From Pseudonocardia asaccharolytica DSM 44247 = NBRC 16224 (lineage in GTDB: Bacteria; Actinomycetota; Actinomycetes; Mycobacteriales; Pseudonocardiaceae), in the NCBI RefSeq assembly GCF_000423625.1, contig NZ_AUII01000002.1:1-64000 (forward strand): a stretch of 64,000 bases of DNA. Direction: 5' to 3'. The position numbers were made by a program, and so were the translations under genes. The notes below the pieces were generated by a model. It made no database searches and was not told the origin of the DNA. It saw nothing but the letters and a program-made list of their open reading frames with translations. Below, in pieces: positions 1 to 8,414 of this stretch. Each line of letters opens with the position of its first letter. Within the stretch, counting starts at the first letter, position 1.

Positions 1-1241
1 GTCCGGGCGCGGGCGGGGACGCGGACGGCGTGCGGGTGGTCGTGTCCGCGGTCGCGAGCTCGGCGGTAGAGGTCGGCGGCCCAGGGGTTGGCCTTGACGC
101 TGTCGCCGGCGAAGTCGCAGAGCGCGTCGCGGAGTTGCTTGTCCGCGCCCCAGCGGAAGCCGAGGGCGCGGATCTTGCCGGACTGCCGGGTGGAGGGTGC
201 GACGCCGGCGAGGCAGGCCAGGGAGTCTGCGGTGGGGAATCGGCCGCGGGCATCGCCGATCTCGGTGAGCAGCCGGGCGGCGCGCAGGGTGCCGGCGCGG
301 GGCAGGCTGGTGAAGATCGGGGCGTCGGGGTGCAGGGCGAGCTGCTCGGCGATCCGGGCGGCGAGCGCGTCGATCTGCGCGTTGATCGCGCGCAGGGTGG
401 CGACGAAGGCGGCGGTGACCGCGGCGGCGGTGTCGCCGGCCGGGCCGGTCGCGCCGCGGGGGGCGCCGGTGAGCCGCTCGTGCAGGGTCTGCGCGGGGGT
501 GCGGCCGCGGTGGCCGACCGAGGTCAGCCAGGCGGTCCAGCGCTTGATCGAGAGCCGGTCCGCGCGCTCCTGGGTGCCGAAGCGCTGCAGGAAGCGCGGG
601 CTGATCTGGGAGTCGATGTCGGCGAACAGCCCGACCGCGCCGGGAAAGCAGATCTGCAGGTGCGCGCGCAATTGGTCGGCCACCGCGATGCGGTGGGCGA
701 GGAGGGCCTTGCGGGCGCGGGTGAGCGGGCGCAGCGCGGTCGTGGCCGGCTGGTCGACCAGCGGCGGGCGCAGCCGGCGGCGGTCGGTGCGCACGACGTC
801 GGCCAGCACGTAGGCGTCGAACCGGTCGTCGGTGTTCCCGGCCGAGCCGTAGCGGCTGCGCAGGTTCTTCAGCTGGCCCGGCGGGATGACAAACACGACC
901 AGGCCCGCCGCGCGCAGCGCGTCGACGATCGGCCCGTCCGGGCGCTCGATCCCGACCTCGACCACTCCGGCCTTGACCAGACGCTTGACCAGGGTGCGCA
1001 GCCCGGACGCGTGGTGGGTCACCAAGAACCGGCTGGTCTGCTCGCCGTCGGGGGCGACGATCGACACCGCGTGGTCCGCGCTGGCCCGGTCCACCCCGCC
1101 GGGGGGCCGGGGCGGCTCGAGGCCGCCGACGGTCTCGGTGACACTCAGCGTTGTCTCCTCGCTGTTGGCGCAGTGGGAAGAGACCCGGTGGTCCCCGGAC
1201 GCGGCAGCCGGTCGCTCACTGATCGGCACTCGGCGGTGCAC
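1..1241 (-). CDS. IS110-family transposase, C-terminus cut by window edge
   Basis: The minus-strand frame is open from about 1241 to base 1 and runs off the window, so the C-terminus is missing. It reads as an IS110/IS116/IS902 transposase. The N-terminal DEDD RuvC-like domain shows a GVDRA aspartate, an ERPDG glutamate and a DDRFDA aspartate pair. Further on, GRFPTADSLACLAG followed by APSTRQSG is the Transposase_20 helix-hairpin motif. IS110 enzymes insert circular intermediates, usually without terminal inverted repeats, so no ends can be drawn. The start is uncertain: in-frame GTG codons lie at 1241 and 1229, and homology only becomes clear from about 1160. It is divergent from the CoA-transferase gene and probably inserted beside it. 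Confidence 0.85.
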   Translation of the reverse strand, partial: MHRRVPISERPAAASGDHRVSSHCANSEETTLSVTETVGGLEPPRPPGGVDRASADHAVSIVAPDGEQTSRFLVTHHASGLRTLVKRLVKAGVVEVGIERPDGPIVDALRAAGLVVFVIPPGQLKNLRSRYGSAGNTDDRFDAYVLADVVRTDRRRLRPPLVDQPATTALRPLTRARKALLAHRIAVADQLRAHLQICFPGAVGLFADIDSQISPRFLQRFGTQERADRLSIKRWTAWLTSVGHRGRTPAQTLHERLTGAPRGATGPAGDTAAAVTAAFVATLRAINAQIDALAARIAEQLALHPDAPIFTSLPRAGTLRAARLLTEIGDARGRFPTADSLACLAGVAPSTRQSGKIRALGFRWGADKQLRDALCDFAGDSVKANPWAADLYRRARDRGHDHPHAVRVPARAR

Positions 1242-1399
1242 GGCCCTGTAGCCAGTCGGCGCGTCCTGGGCCACCGGACCTCGCAGAACTCATGCCCGAC
1301 CTCGGGGGTCGAGCGAGCAGGGCGATGGCCCGGTGGGGACCTTGGGTGCGCCCGAATCCTGGATCAACAACCAGGCTCGGACATGAGGAGGGTGCACCA

Positions 1400-2194
1400 G
1401 TGAGCACCGCGCAGCGGACCGGAGCGCCACCGGGGGGCGCGTATACGGCCGAGGAGATGATGAGTGTCGCCGCGGCGCGGGCGTTGCGCGACGGACAGCT
1501 CTGTTTCGTGGGCATCGGGCTGCCCTCGACCGCCGCGAACCTCGCCCGCAGGCTGCACGCGCCTCGGCTGGTCCTGATCTATGAGTCGGGCACGCTCGAT
1601 ACGAAGCCTGAGCAGCTGCCGCTGTCGATCGGTGACGGCATCCTCGCCGAATCGGCGCTCACCGTCGTCTCGGTTCCGGAGGTCTTCAACTACTGGCTGC
1701 AGCCGGGGCGAATCGACGTCGGGTTCCTCTCCGGAGCCCAGATCGACCGCTTCGGGAACATCAACACCACCGTGATCGGCGACTACGACGCACCCGATGT
1801 GCGGCTTCCCGGGTCCGGCGGCGCCCCCGAGATCGCCGCCTCGTGCCGCGAGGTGATCGTCGTCATGCGGCACCGGCGACGGGCGTTCGTGGAACGGGTC
1901 GACTTCGTGACCTCGGTCGGGCACGGTGCCGGCCCGGGTGACCGGGAGTTGCTCGGACTGCGCGGGGCCGGACCGGTCCGGGTGATCACGGATCTCGGTG
2001 TGCTCGAGCCCGACCCCCAGACCCGCGAACTCGTGCTCACCTCGGTGCATGCGGGGATCACCATGGAGCAGGCGCGGGCCGAGACCGGATGGGACCTTGA
2101 GATCGCCCCGGAGCTGGAGGTCACCGCGCCACCCAGCGACGATGAGCTCGCGGTGCTGCGCGGGATGCGGACGGTGGGGGAGCCGGGATCATGA
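1400..2194 (+). CDS. CoA-transferase beta subunit (glutaconate CoA-transferase B-like)
   Basis: This 264-residue family I CoA-transferase subunit resembles GctB-type proteins. It has YTAEEMMSVAAARALRDG, then FVGIGLPSTAANLA, IYESG, a GRIDVGFLSGAQIDRFGNINTTVIG stretch and a SGGAPEIA motif. Such enzymes are alpha-beta heteromers that move CoA between acids or take part in CoA-ring catabolism; the substrate cannot be told from sequence. GTG at 1400 is chosen because AGGAGG lies 8 bp upstream. A frame ending TGA at 1401-1403 overlaps the start, as in a coupled operon. The expected alpha-subunit gene is not upstream: an IS110 transposase is there instead, so this looks like an orphaned half-operon. 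Confidence 0.85.
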   Translation: MSTAQRTGAPPGGAYTAEEMMSVAAARALRDGQLCFVGIGLPSTAANLARRLHAPRLVLIYESGTLDTKPEQLPLSIGDGILAESALTVVSVPEVFNYWLQPGRIDVGFLSGAQIDRFGNINTTVIGDYDAPDVRLPGSGGAPEIAASCREVIVVMRHRRRAFVERVDFVTSVGHGAGPGDRELLGLRGAGPVRVITDLGVLEPDPQTRELVLTSVHAGITMEQARAETGWDLEIAPELEVTAPPSDDELAVLRGMRTVGEPGS

Positions 2195-2373
2195 CCGGGC
2201 GGCCGCCCGAATGTGGCAGCCGACGTACTCGGCGCGCGACATCCGCCACTCCCCACCCAATGTAACGATCCGATCACATATCCTGGCGGGCATTGTTAAC
2301 CCCCGGGTCGGTGGGGAGCCGGGTCTCAGCCCGTCCCTGCCGACCGTGCCCGCCCATCCCCCGGAGTCCACCT

Positions 2374-2676
2374 GTGCTCAGTGATCGCGAACGCGGCATC
2401 CTCGCCAGCATCGAGCGGGACCTCGTCACCAGCGACCCACATTTCGCCCGCCGGTTTCAGGTACTCGCGATGGCCCGCCCACGGCGCCCTCTCGCCCCGA
2501 GCGGCATTCGGGGGGCCGGACCGGCGCCGTTCGTCCTGCTGATCACCGGGCTCACCCTGCTGGTGCTCGGCGGGGTGACAGCCACGCTTCCGATCGTGGG
2601 CACCGGCGTCGTGCTGGCGCTGCTCGCGCTCGTCATGGCCTCGCTGATCACGGCGCCGCGTCCCGGTCCGGCCTGA
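2374..2676 (+). CDS. DUF3040 family membrane protein
   Basis: This 100-residue protein begins with the DUF3040 signature LSDRERGILASIERDL followed by DPHFARRF. Two hydrophobic helices follow (APFVLLITGLTLLVLGGV and VGTGVVLALLALVMAS). The family is common and uncharacterised in Actinobacteria; many members are co-located with cell division or envelope genes. GTG at 2374 gives the canonical family N-terminus (M/V-L-S-D-R-E). It converges on dnaB across a repeat-containing spacer. Confidence 0.8.
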   Translation: MLSDRERGILASIERDLVTSDPHFARRFQVLAMARPRRPLAPSGIRGAGPAPFVLLITGLTLLVLGGVTATLPIVGTGVVLALLALVMASLITAPRPGPA

Positions 2677-2680
2677 TCAT

Positions 2681-2752
2681 GCGCGTTATGGAGCCATAAT
2701 GCGCTCAGGCCTGGCGGGTTCCGCGCATTGTGGAGCCATAAACGCGCTCAAG
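2681..2752. repeat. Two copies of a palindromic element between convergent genes
   Basis: Unit 1 (2681-2704) is a near-perfect inverted repeat: GCGCGTTATGG, loop AG, CCATAATGCGC. Unit 2 (2723-2747) is a degenerate copy, 42 bp away, with the same GTGGAGCCATAA core. Both sit in the 79-bp gap between the stop codons of DUF3040 and dnaB. They could be a bidirectional terminator or a dispersed palindromic repeat. No T-run follows either arm. Confidence 0.7.
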
Positions 2753-2755
2753 CGG

Positions 2756-5700
2756 CTAACCGTGCGCGAGATCGGCAAACCGGCTGTAGTGCAGCTGGTG
2801 CGCCACGGTGATGGTGTTGGTGGGCCCGTTGCGGTGCTTGGCCAGGATCAGATCGGCCTCGCCCGCGCGCGGGTCATCGCGCTCGAACGCATCGGGGCGG
2901 TGCAGCAGGAGCACCATGTCGGCATCCTGTTCGATCGAGTTGTGCGCGGCGACGCCGTTGGCGATGAAGTTGTGGGTGCCCGGCACCGTGGCGTCATAGA
3001 CCGGCTGCTTGCCGAGGCTCGTGATCTCCACGATCTCGTCCCAGAACACGTCGTTGGTCGCGAGCATCTCCAGGCCCGAGTCGAGCAGGACCGCGGCCGC
3101 CCGGGCCAGCGGGGCGCGGCTGGGCGAGTGCTTCCACGCCGGCGAACTGCTCGCACGTTCGAGTCTCGACGCCGTCGAGCCGCAGAAGCGCGAGCCCATC
3201 GCGGTGGCGACGTCGCGGTGTGTCATCCGCCGAACGGCGAGCAGCGCGCGCACCCGCGGCCACACCGCAGGCGGGATGGTGTCGAGATTCGTGTTGGCCG
3301 CGATCGCCCCTAGCCGCTCCGCCACCTCGTGTGCCGCCGCACCGCGGACGCCGTGGACACCGATGAGCTGGACGAATGCCCGCTGGTGCTCCGAACCGGT
3401 GATGTGCAGGTGCCAGCGGTCGCGGTGTCCCGCCTCGCGGATCCGTTTGCTGCGGCTGAGGATCCCGAACCGCAGCAGGAGGCGGGAGACGTCGTCGACC
3501 AGCCTGCGGCTCGTCGACACGTAGGAGATCCGGTCGAGATCGGCGTGCTCGCCCCAGCTCACCGATCCGTCGGTGGCCCAGAGGTGGCTCAGGAACAGCG
3601 CGAGCTGCTCGTCGGGGAGCGCGAAGACCGGCTCGGGGACGAACGAACGGGCTGCCACGGCGACCACCTCCCGGTTCGCCTCGTCCGTTCCGGCGTACCG
3701 CAGTGGCCGGCGTCGGACGAACGAACCGTCACCGATCAGGTGGGCCAGCAGGACGACGTGCTCCTCCGGCATCGACACGGCCTGCAGCGGTGCCGGGATC
3801 CGCCGGGGGGTCGCGAGCCGCTCACCAGGGCCCAGCTCACCGAGCGGGCACCACCCGTCCATCGTGAGGAACGGGTGGTTCGCGGTCGCCTCGACCTCGC
3901 GGCCCGAGGCCAGACGCAGCCGGAAGACCTCCTTCACCCCGCTCGGGAAGACCGCCGTCATCTCCCGCGGAACCATCCGCATCCGCTCGTCGAGCGACCA
4001 CAGCCGCACGCCGGGCTCGCCGGACGCGAGCAGCTCACCGAACGTCACCTCGGCGCCCGTATCGGCCCTCAGCAGGCGCGTGCCGGCGGTCAGGCAACCC
4101 GACTCGCGGAGGTCGGCGAGCATCGGCCGCTTGTCCGTGCGCTGCTCGGGGCCCCGGTTGAGCTGGCTGATCGCGACGATCGGCACCTCGAGCTCCTTGG
4201 CCAGCAGCTTGATCTGCCGGGAGAACTCGCTGACCTCCTGTTGACGGGACTCGACCCGCCGGCCCGAGGTCATCAGCTGCAGATAGTCCAGGATGATCAG
4301 CTTGAGGTCGTTGCGCTGCTTGAGCCTGCGCGCCTTGGCCCGAACCTCCATCAGGGTCAGGTTCGGCGAGTCGTCGATGAACAGCGGCGCCTCGCTGATC
4401 TCGCTCATCCGTCGGGCCATCCGGGTCCAGTCGTCGTCGCTCATCCGGCCCGCGCGCATATCGGCCAACCGGATCCGCGACTCGGCCGACAGCAGCCGCA
4501 TGACGATCTCCGACCGGCTCATCTCCAGGGAGAACACCACGCTGGTCAGCCCGTGGCGGACCGAACAGGAGCGGGCAAAATCCAGACCCAGTGTGGAGTT
4601 GTGCGTGGGCACCATCGACCGGCCGGCGAGGTACAGGTGCTCGCCGTTGTCGACCTCGATGCAGCGCACGGGGACGCTCGGCACGGAGCGCACGGCCACC
4701 ACGTAGCGGGGACGAGCGCGGTGCGCGTGCTCATCGCTGCGCTCCTTGTGGACGCGCCGCTTGCGATCGAGGCGGAACACCTCGTCCTCGGTGGTGAAGT
4801 CGAGCGTGTAGGCGACCGATGGCTCCTCGCTGCGTCCGCGGACCCGCGTGCGCGTGGTGGAGCAGCGGTGGCCGAGCCCGACGACGAGCTCGCGCACTCC
4901 GTCGAACAACCGCCGGTTCATGGCGCTGAACTGCAGGTTACCGGTGCTCGTCACCGTGCCGCCGGTGTCCATGAGGCCGGCGAGGAGTTCCCGCCGCTGC
5001 CGCGCGGAAGCACGCAGGTACTCCGCGGGAATGTGCTTGTCGCCGAGGACCCGGAGAGCCCGCAGCCGAGCCTGGGTCAGGCGGCGGCCCTCACTCTCGA
5101 CGTACTCCGCGATCTCCGGATCGTCGGAGGTGAACGCGGCCGTATCGCTCGATCCATCGCCCAGCCAGACACCGAGCGCATACGGCGCGACGGGCAGGAC
5201 CCGCTCGGGCAGCCGCAACGGCGCGCAGGTCTCGACGGAGTGGTTGAGCCCGCCATCGGCGGTGGCACACCGCAGGGTCGCGGCAATCTCCTCGGTGGTG
5301 CGGACGGCGGGCAGCACCGCCGGCGCCCCGCCGCGATCACGCGCCTCCTGAGACGCCCGCCGCGCGGCCCGGTCGGCCGTGAGCCACTGATGCTGGGCGT
5401 CGGCGACGATCACCGTGCCGTCGGAGAACTCGACCTCGCAGCACGGTCGGCCGATCATCACCTCGGTGGCCGCGACAACTCTGGTCGGCCGGCCGTCCGC
5501 GCCGAACAGCGCGTCACCGACGCCGACCTCGCCCATGGTGGTCCACCCCATGGGCGTGGGCAGTGGCGTGTCGAGTGCGAGCGCCTTCCCCAACCCTGGC
5601 CGCGCCGCGACGACGATCATCTGCCCGGGGTGCAGGCCGTTGGTGCACGCGTCGAGATCGGCGAAGCCGGTGGGTACCCCGAGGGCCACCCCACCGCGGG

Positions 5701-6298
5701 TGGCGATCGCGTCGATCTCGTCCATCGTGGGCTGCAGCAGTTCCTCGAGCGGGACGTAGTCCTCGCTCGTCGAGCGCTCGGTGACGTCATAGATGGCGCT
5801 CTGCGCGCGATCGACCACCTCGTCGACCTCGGCGCCCTCCGCGCCGTGGTAGCCCAGCTGCACGATCCGCGTGCCGGCCTCAACCAGCCGGCGCAGGATC
5901 GCCTTCTCCGCGACGATCTCCGCGTAGTACGCGGCATTGGCCGCGGTCGGCACGGTGGCGATCAAGGTGTGCAGATAGGGGGCACCACCGAGCCGGATCA
6001 GCTCGCCGCGACGCTGCAGCTCCGCCGACACCGTGACCGCGTCGGCAGGCTCACCGCGACCGTAGAGATCGAGAATGCACTCGTAGACGGTCTGGTGCGC
6101 GGGCCGGTAGAAGTCCTCCGGATGCAACACCTCGACCACGTCGGCGATTGCGTCCTTGCTCAGCAACATGCCGCCCAACACGGACTGCTCGGCCGTGAGG
6201 TCCTGCGGGGGCTGACGGTCGAACGGCGCCTCGGAACCACCCTCGTCCGCGCGCACCGCGCGCGGACGCCCGGCCAGCCGATCATCCGTCAGAGCCAT
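2756..6298 (-). CDS. dnaB: Replicative DNA helicase DnaB carrying two inteins
   Basis: The precursor is 1180 residues: exteins 1-238, 568-734 and 1121-1180 join to a 465-residue DnaB, the normal size. DnaB is the ring helicase that unwinds DNA at the fork. The N-domain is at about 25-180. Walker A GLGK is interrupted directly after Lys238 by intein 1, and splicing restores GKST. The second intein interrupts LRESG/SIEQDAD. Walker B is LKLIILDYLQL. ATG at 6298 (MALTDDR) is chosen over an upstream start at 6349: it matches the actinobacterial DnaB N-terminus and has GGGGTGA 8 bp upstream. No active helicase can form until the P-loop intein leaves, so splicing could gate replication. DnaA boxes lie upstream. 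Confidence 0.97.
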   Translation of the reverse strand: MALTDDRLAGRPRAVRADEGGSEAPFDRQPPQDLTAEQSVLGGMLLSKDAIADVVEVLHPEDFYRPAHQTVYECILDLYGRGEPADAVTVSAELQRRGELIRLGGAPYLHTLIATVPTAANAAYYAEIVAEKAILRRLVEAGTRIVQLGYHGAEGAEVDEVVDRAQSAIYDVTERSTSEDYVPLEELLQPTMDEIDAIATRGGVALGVPTGFADLDACTNGLHPGQMIVVAARPGLGKALALDTPLPTPMGWTTMGEVGVGDALFGADGRPTRVVAATEVMIGRPCCEVEFSDGTVIVADAQHQWLTADRAARRASQEARDRGGAPAVLPAVRTTEEIAATLRCATADGGLNHSVETCAPLRLPERVLPVAPYALGVWLGDGSSDTAAFTSDDPEIAEYVESEGRRLTQARLRALRVLGDKHIPAEYLRASARQRRELLAGLMDTGGTVTSTGNLQFSAMNRRLFDGVRELVVGLGHRCSTTRTRVRGRSEEPSVAYTLDFTTEDEVFRLDRKRRVHKERSDEHAHRARPRYVVAVRSVPSVPVRCIEVDNGEHLYLAGRSMVPTHNSTLGLDFARSCSVRHGLTSVVFSLEMSRSEIVMRLLSAESRIRLADMRAGRMSDDDWTRMARRMSEISEAPLFIDDSPNLTLMEVRAKARRLKQRNDLKLIILDYLQLMTSGRRVESRQQEVSEFSRQIKLLAKELEVPIVAISQLNRGPEQRTDKRPMLADLRESGCLTAGTRLLRADTGAEVTFGELLASGEPGVRLWSLDERMRMVPREMTAVFPSGVKEVFRLRLASGREVEATANHPFLTMDGWCPLGELGPGERLATPRRIPAPLQAVSMPEEHVVLLAHLIGDGSFVRRRPLRYAGTDEANREVVAVAARSFVPEPVFALPDEQLALFLSHLWATDGSVSWGEHADLDRISYVSTSRRLVDDVSRLLLRFGILSRSKRIREAGHRDRWHLHITGSEHQRAFVQLIGVHGVRGAAAHEVAERLGAIAANTNLDTIPPAVWPRVRALLAVRRMTHRDVATAMGSRFCGSTASRLERASSSPAWKHSPSRAPLARAAAVLLDSGLEMLATNDVFWDEIVEITSLGKQPVYDATVPGTHNFIANGVAAHNSIEQDADMVLLLHRPDAFERDDPRAGEADLILAKHRNGPTNTITVAHQLHYSRFADLAHG
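2939..4096 (-). other. DnaB intein 2 (class 1, with intact-looking LAGLIDADG endonuclease)
   Basis: A 386-residue intein (precursor residues 735-1120) occupies the RESG/SIEQ site, the same site as the Synechocystis and M. tuberculosis DnaB inteins. It starts with Cys1 (CLTAGTRLL). Block B TANHPFLT carries Thr71 and His74. Two dodecapeptide motifs both retain their aspartates: LLAHLIGDGS (Asp123) and LFLSHLWATDGS (Asp176). Block F is VYDATVPGTHNFIANG, and block G ends in His-Asn followed by Ser+1. A segment at 280-312 (LLAVRRMTHRDVATAMGSRF) looks like a helix-turn-helix and may help bind the target site. Splicing and homing functions both appear complete. Confidence 0.93.
4598..5584 (-). other. 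DnaB intein 1, class 3 (WCT) intein in the P-loop
   Basis: A 329-residue intein (precursor residues 239-567) lies between Lys and Ser of the Walker A motif. It begins with Ala, not Cys or Ser, so the usual first nucleophile is missing. It carries the class 3 triad instead: Trp67 in block B (AQHQWLT), Cys308 in block F (VPVRCIEV) and Thr327 in block G (MVPTHN). It ends His-Asn before Ser+1. This is the position and class of M. smegmatis DnaBi1, described as a redox-responsive intein. The endonuclease domain looks decayed: the second dodecapeptide reads LLAGLMDTGG, with Gly where the catalytic Asp belongs, and the stretch between motifs is short. Confidence 0.92.
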
Positions 6299-6530
6299 AC
6301 GCAGAGTCACCCCGCTTTCCATTGTATCGAACATCAGTTCGATCCGCATCTGGCCGGTCGCCCCGCGCGACTACCGATCGGTGAACGGTCGGCGTCCTCA
6401 GGCGGGCCTGCGCACTCCGGAGAACGTGAGGCTAGGTGGGTTCGCGGCCGAGATCAAAAGAGCGTGTGCACCAACCTGGGGACTAGCTGGGGACTAATCC
6501 GCCCACACCCAGGACAGGTTCGGGAGAACG

Positions 6531-6606
6531 CTGTGGATGGCATGTGGACAACTATGAAAATCATGGTGTCTCTGCAGGTAGCAGCATTCGCTACAGGTGT
6601 GGACAA
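6531..6606. promoter_or_regulatory. DnaA-box pair upstream of dnaB
   Basis: TGTGGACAA occurs exactly at 6543-6551 and again at 6598-6606; it is the complement of the actinobacterial DnaA box TTGTCCACA. A weaker TGTGGATGG lies at about 6531. They sit in the 545-bp gap between dnaB (start 6298) and rplI (end 6844). Apart from the rplI hairpin, the rest of this gap shows no convincing gene. The position suggests DnaA control of dnaB transcription, which is an inference. Confidence 0.6.
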
Positions 6607-6759
6607 CATCCCGTGGGCGTGTCGCGCACGGACGCGCCCCGGCGTGTCGCGACGGCGGCGGCCCACCCCTGTCCGGCAGCCCGCTCCGCGCCGCTGCGGC
6701 GGCTCGGGACCGCCGGTTGCGCACCTGACGGGGACGGCCGCACCCCAGTTGCGGACACG

Positions 6760-6803
6760 ACAGGGGCAGGACCGAGGCGAACGTGCCTCGATCCTGCCCC
6801 TGT
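6760..6803 (-). terminator. Hairpin terminator after rplI
   Basis: A perfect 12-bp outer stem (6760-6771 with 6792-6803, ACAGGGGCAGGA) encloses a 6-bp inner stem (CGAGGC/GCCTCG). It lies about 40 bp past the rplI stop. There is no T-run, as is usual for GC-rich actinobacterial terminators. Confidence 0.7.
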
Positions 6804-6843
6804 TACGCAGCGTGTTCAGTCCGGCCAGGGGCGCCGACCCTGG

Positions 6844-7293
6844 TCAGCCCGCGACGACCGCGATATTCAGATCGGTGGTCACCTCGGGGTGCAGCCGAAC
6901 GGTCACCGCGTGCGTCCCGACCGTCTTGATGTGGCCGGGCACCTCGACCGCGCGGCGGTCGAGTGGCGGACCACCCGCGGTCCGCACCGCCTCGACGACG
7001 TCGGCCGCGGTGACCGAGCCGAACAACCGCCCGGAGTCGCCTGCCGCCTTCGCCGTGACGGTCACCGAGAGGCCGCCCAGCTGTCCGGCGACCTCCTTGG
7101 CGTGGTCGAGGTCGCGGATCTGGCGAGCCTTCTGGGCCCGCTGGATCGCGGCGACCTGCTTCTCTGCCCCCCGGGTAGCCGGGATCGCCAGCTTGCGTGG
7201 CAGCAGGAAGTTGCGGCCGTAGCCGTCCTTCACCTCGACGATATCGCCGGGCGCACCCAGGTTGGGTACGTCGGCGGTGAGGATGAGCTTCAC
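6844..7293 (-). CDS. rplI: Ribosomal protein L9
   Basis: This 149-residue large-subunit protein binds 23S rRNA. The N-domain is typical: [12 protein letters not shown], then [26 protein letters not shown] connecting helix ([25 protein letters not shown]) leads to the C-domain with KLFGSV-like [15 protein letters not shown] at 7293 is chosen, with AGGAGG 6 bp upstream. It is the last gene of rpsF-ssb-rpsR-rplI and is followed by a strong hairpin. Confidence 0.97.
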   Translation of the reverse strand: MKLILTADVPNLGAPGDIVEVKDGYGRNFLLPRKLAIPATRGAEKQVAAIQRAQKARQIRDLDHAKEVAGQLGGLSVTVTAKAAGDSGRLFGSVTAADVVEAVRTAGGPPLDRRAVEVPGHIKTVGTHAVTVRLHPEVTTDLNIAVVAG

Positions 7294-7304
7294 TGCGGTC
7301 CTCC

Positions 7305-7541
7305 TCAGCGGGCCGTCGAGGTGTAAGGCAGCAGGGCGACCTCGCGCGAGTTCTTCACCGCGACCGCGACGTCCCGCTGATGCTGACGGCAGTTGCCGGT
7401 GACCCGGCGAGCCCGGATCTTGCCGCGGTCGGAGATGAACTTCCGTAGCAGGCCGGTGTCCTTGTAGTCGATCTCCTGGGCCTTGTCCTTGCAGAAGGCG
7501 CACACCTTCTTCTTCGGCTTGCGCAGGACGGGCTTGGCCAT
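7305..7541 (-). CDS. rpsR: Ribosomal protein S18, zinc-binding type
   Basis: This 78-residue small-subunit protein pairs with S6. It has CAFC (Cys14, Cys17) plus GNCRQHQ (Cys51, His54), so it is the C+ (zinc-containing) paralogue rather than the zinc-free form many Actinobacteria express when zinc is low. The core [26 protein letters not shown] is canonical. It lies 11 bp upstream of rplI in the same operon. Confidence 0.97.
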   Translation of the reverse strand: MAKPVLRKPKKKVCAFCKDKAQEIDYKDTGLLRKFISDRGKIRARRVTGNCRQHQRDVAVAVKNSREVALLPYTSTAR

Positions 7542-7594
7542 TCGTGGTGCTCCTGGAGGGTCTTAACGGGTCTCAGAGTGGTCTCGGCGTGACT

Positions 7595-8086
7595 TCAGAA
7601 GGGGGGCTCGTCGTCGGCGGCGGGGCCGCTGCCCGCGGGCGGCGCGGAACCCCACGGGTCGTCGTAGCCGCCGGCGGCAGAACCGCCGCCACCGCCACCG
7701 AAGCCGCCGCTGCCGCTCCCCCGGCTGACCTTGTTGACCTTGGCGGTGGCGTAGCGGAGCGAGGGACCGATCTCATCGACCTCAAGCTCGATGACGGTGC
7801 GCTTCTCGCCCTCGCGGGTCTCGAAGGAGCGCTGCCGCAGCCGGCCGGTCACGATCACCCGCATCCCGCGGGTGAGGGTTTCGGCGACGTTCTCCGCCGC
7901 CTGGCGCCAGATGTTGCAACGCAGGAATAGTGCCTCACCGTCGCGCCACTCGCCGGTCTGGCGGTCGAACATACGCGGGGTGGAGGCCACGGTGAAGTTG
8001 GCCACCGCGGCGCCCGATGGGGTGAATCGCAACTCCGGGTCGGCGGTGAGATTGCCGACCACGGTGATGACAGTCTCGCCAGCCAT
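7595..8086 (-). CDS. ssb: Single-stranded DNA-binding protein
   Basis: This 163-residue SSB has an OB fold at about 1-115 ([54 protein letters not shown]). A Gly-rich linker leads to the acidic tip DDEPPF, the docking site for replication and repair partners. It protects single strands at the fork and tetramerises. It sits between rpsF (11-bp gap) and rpsR in the usual actinobacterial order. Confidence 0.97.
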   Translation of the reverse strand: MAGETVITVVGNLTADPELRFTPSGAAVANFTVASTPRMFDRQTGEWRDGEALFLRCNIWRQAAENVAETLTRGMRVIVTGRLRQRSFETREGEKRTVIELEVDEIGPSLRYATAKVNKVSRGSGSGGFGGGGGGSAAGGYDDPWGSAPPAGSGPAADDEPPF

Positions 8087-8096
8087 GGCGATCTCC

Positions 8097-8414
8097 TCAG
8101 CTCGCGGCCGGGGCGGGGGTGCGCTTGCGCTGGTCGCGGCGGAGCACCTTGGTGCGCAGGACCGACTCGTTCAGACCGAGTTGCCGGTCGAGCTCGGCCA
8201 CGGTGGCGGGCTCGGCCGTGATCTCGAGGACGGCATAGATGCCCTCGGAGTGCTTCGCGATCTCGTAGGCGAGCCTGCGCTTGCCCCACACCTCGACCTT
8301 CTCGACGGACCCACCGTCGGACCGGACGACGTTGAGGAAGGTTTCCAGGGACGGCGTCACAGTGCGCTCGTCCAGGCTCGGGTCGAGAATGACCATGAAC
8401 TCGTAATGACGCAT
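8097..8414 (-). CDS. rpsF: Ribosomal protein S6
   Basis: This 105-residue protein begins [16 protein letters not shown] and continues with [24 protein letters not shown], the canonical S6 core. It forms a heterodimer with S18 on 16S rRNA. ATG at 8414 is chosen over GTG 8423, because AGGAGG ends 13 bp before the ATG but lies almost on top of the GTG. The ribosome-binding site appears sequestered by a leader hairpin, described separately. Confidence 0.97.
   Translation of the reverse strand: MRHYEFMVILDPSLDERTVTPSLETFLNVVRSDGGSVEKVEVWGKRRLAYEIAKHSEGIYAVLEITAEPATVAELDRQLGLNESVLRTKVLRRDQRKRTPAPAAS

Noticed and set aside
30-1403. A 457-codon plus-strand frame
   Set aside because: It is antisense to the IS110 transposase, whose motifs are clear.
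3329-7222. A 1297-codon open frame on the plus strand
   Set aside because: It is antisense to dnaB and rplI; composition is rich in Arg/Gly/His as in mirror frames of GC-rich genes and shows no family motif.
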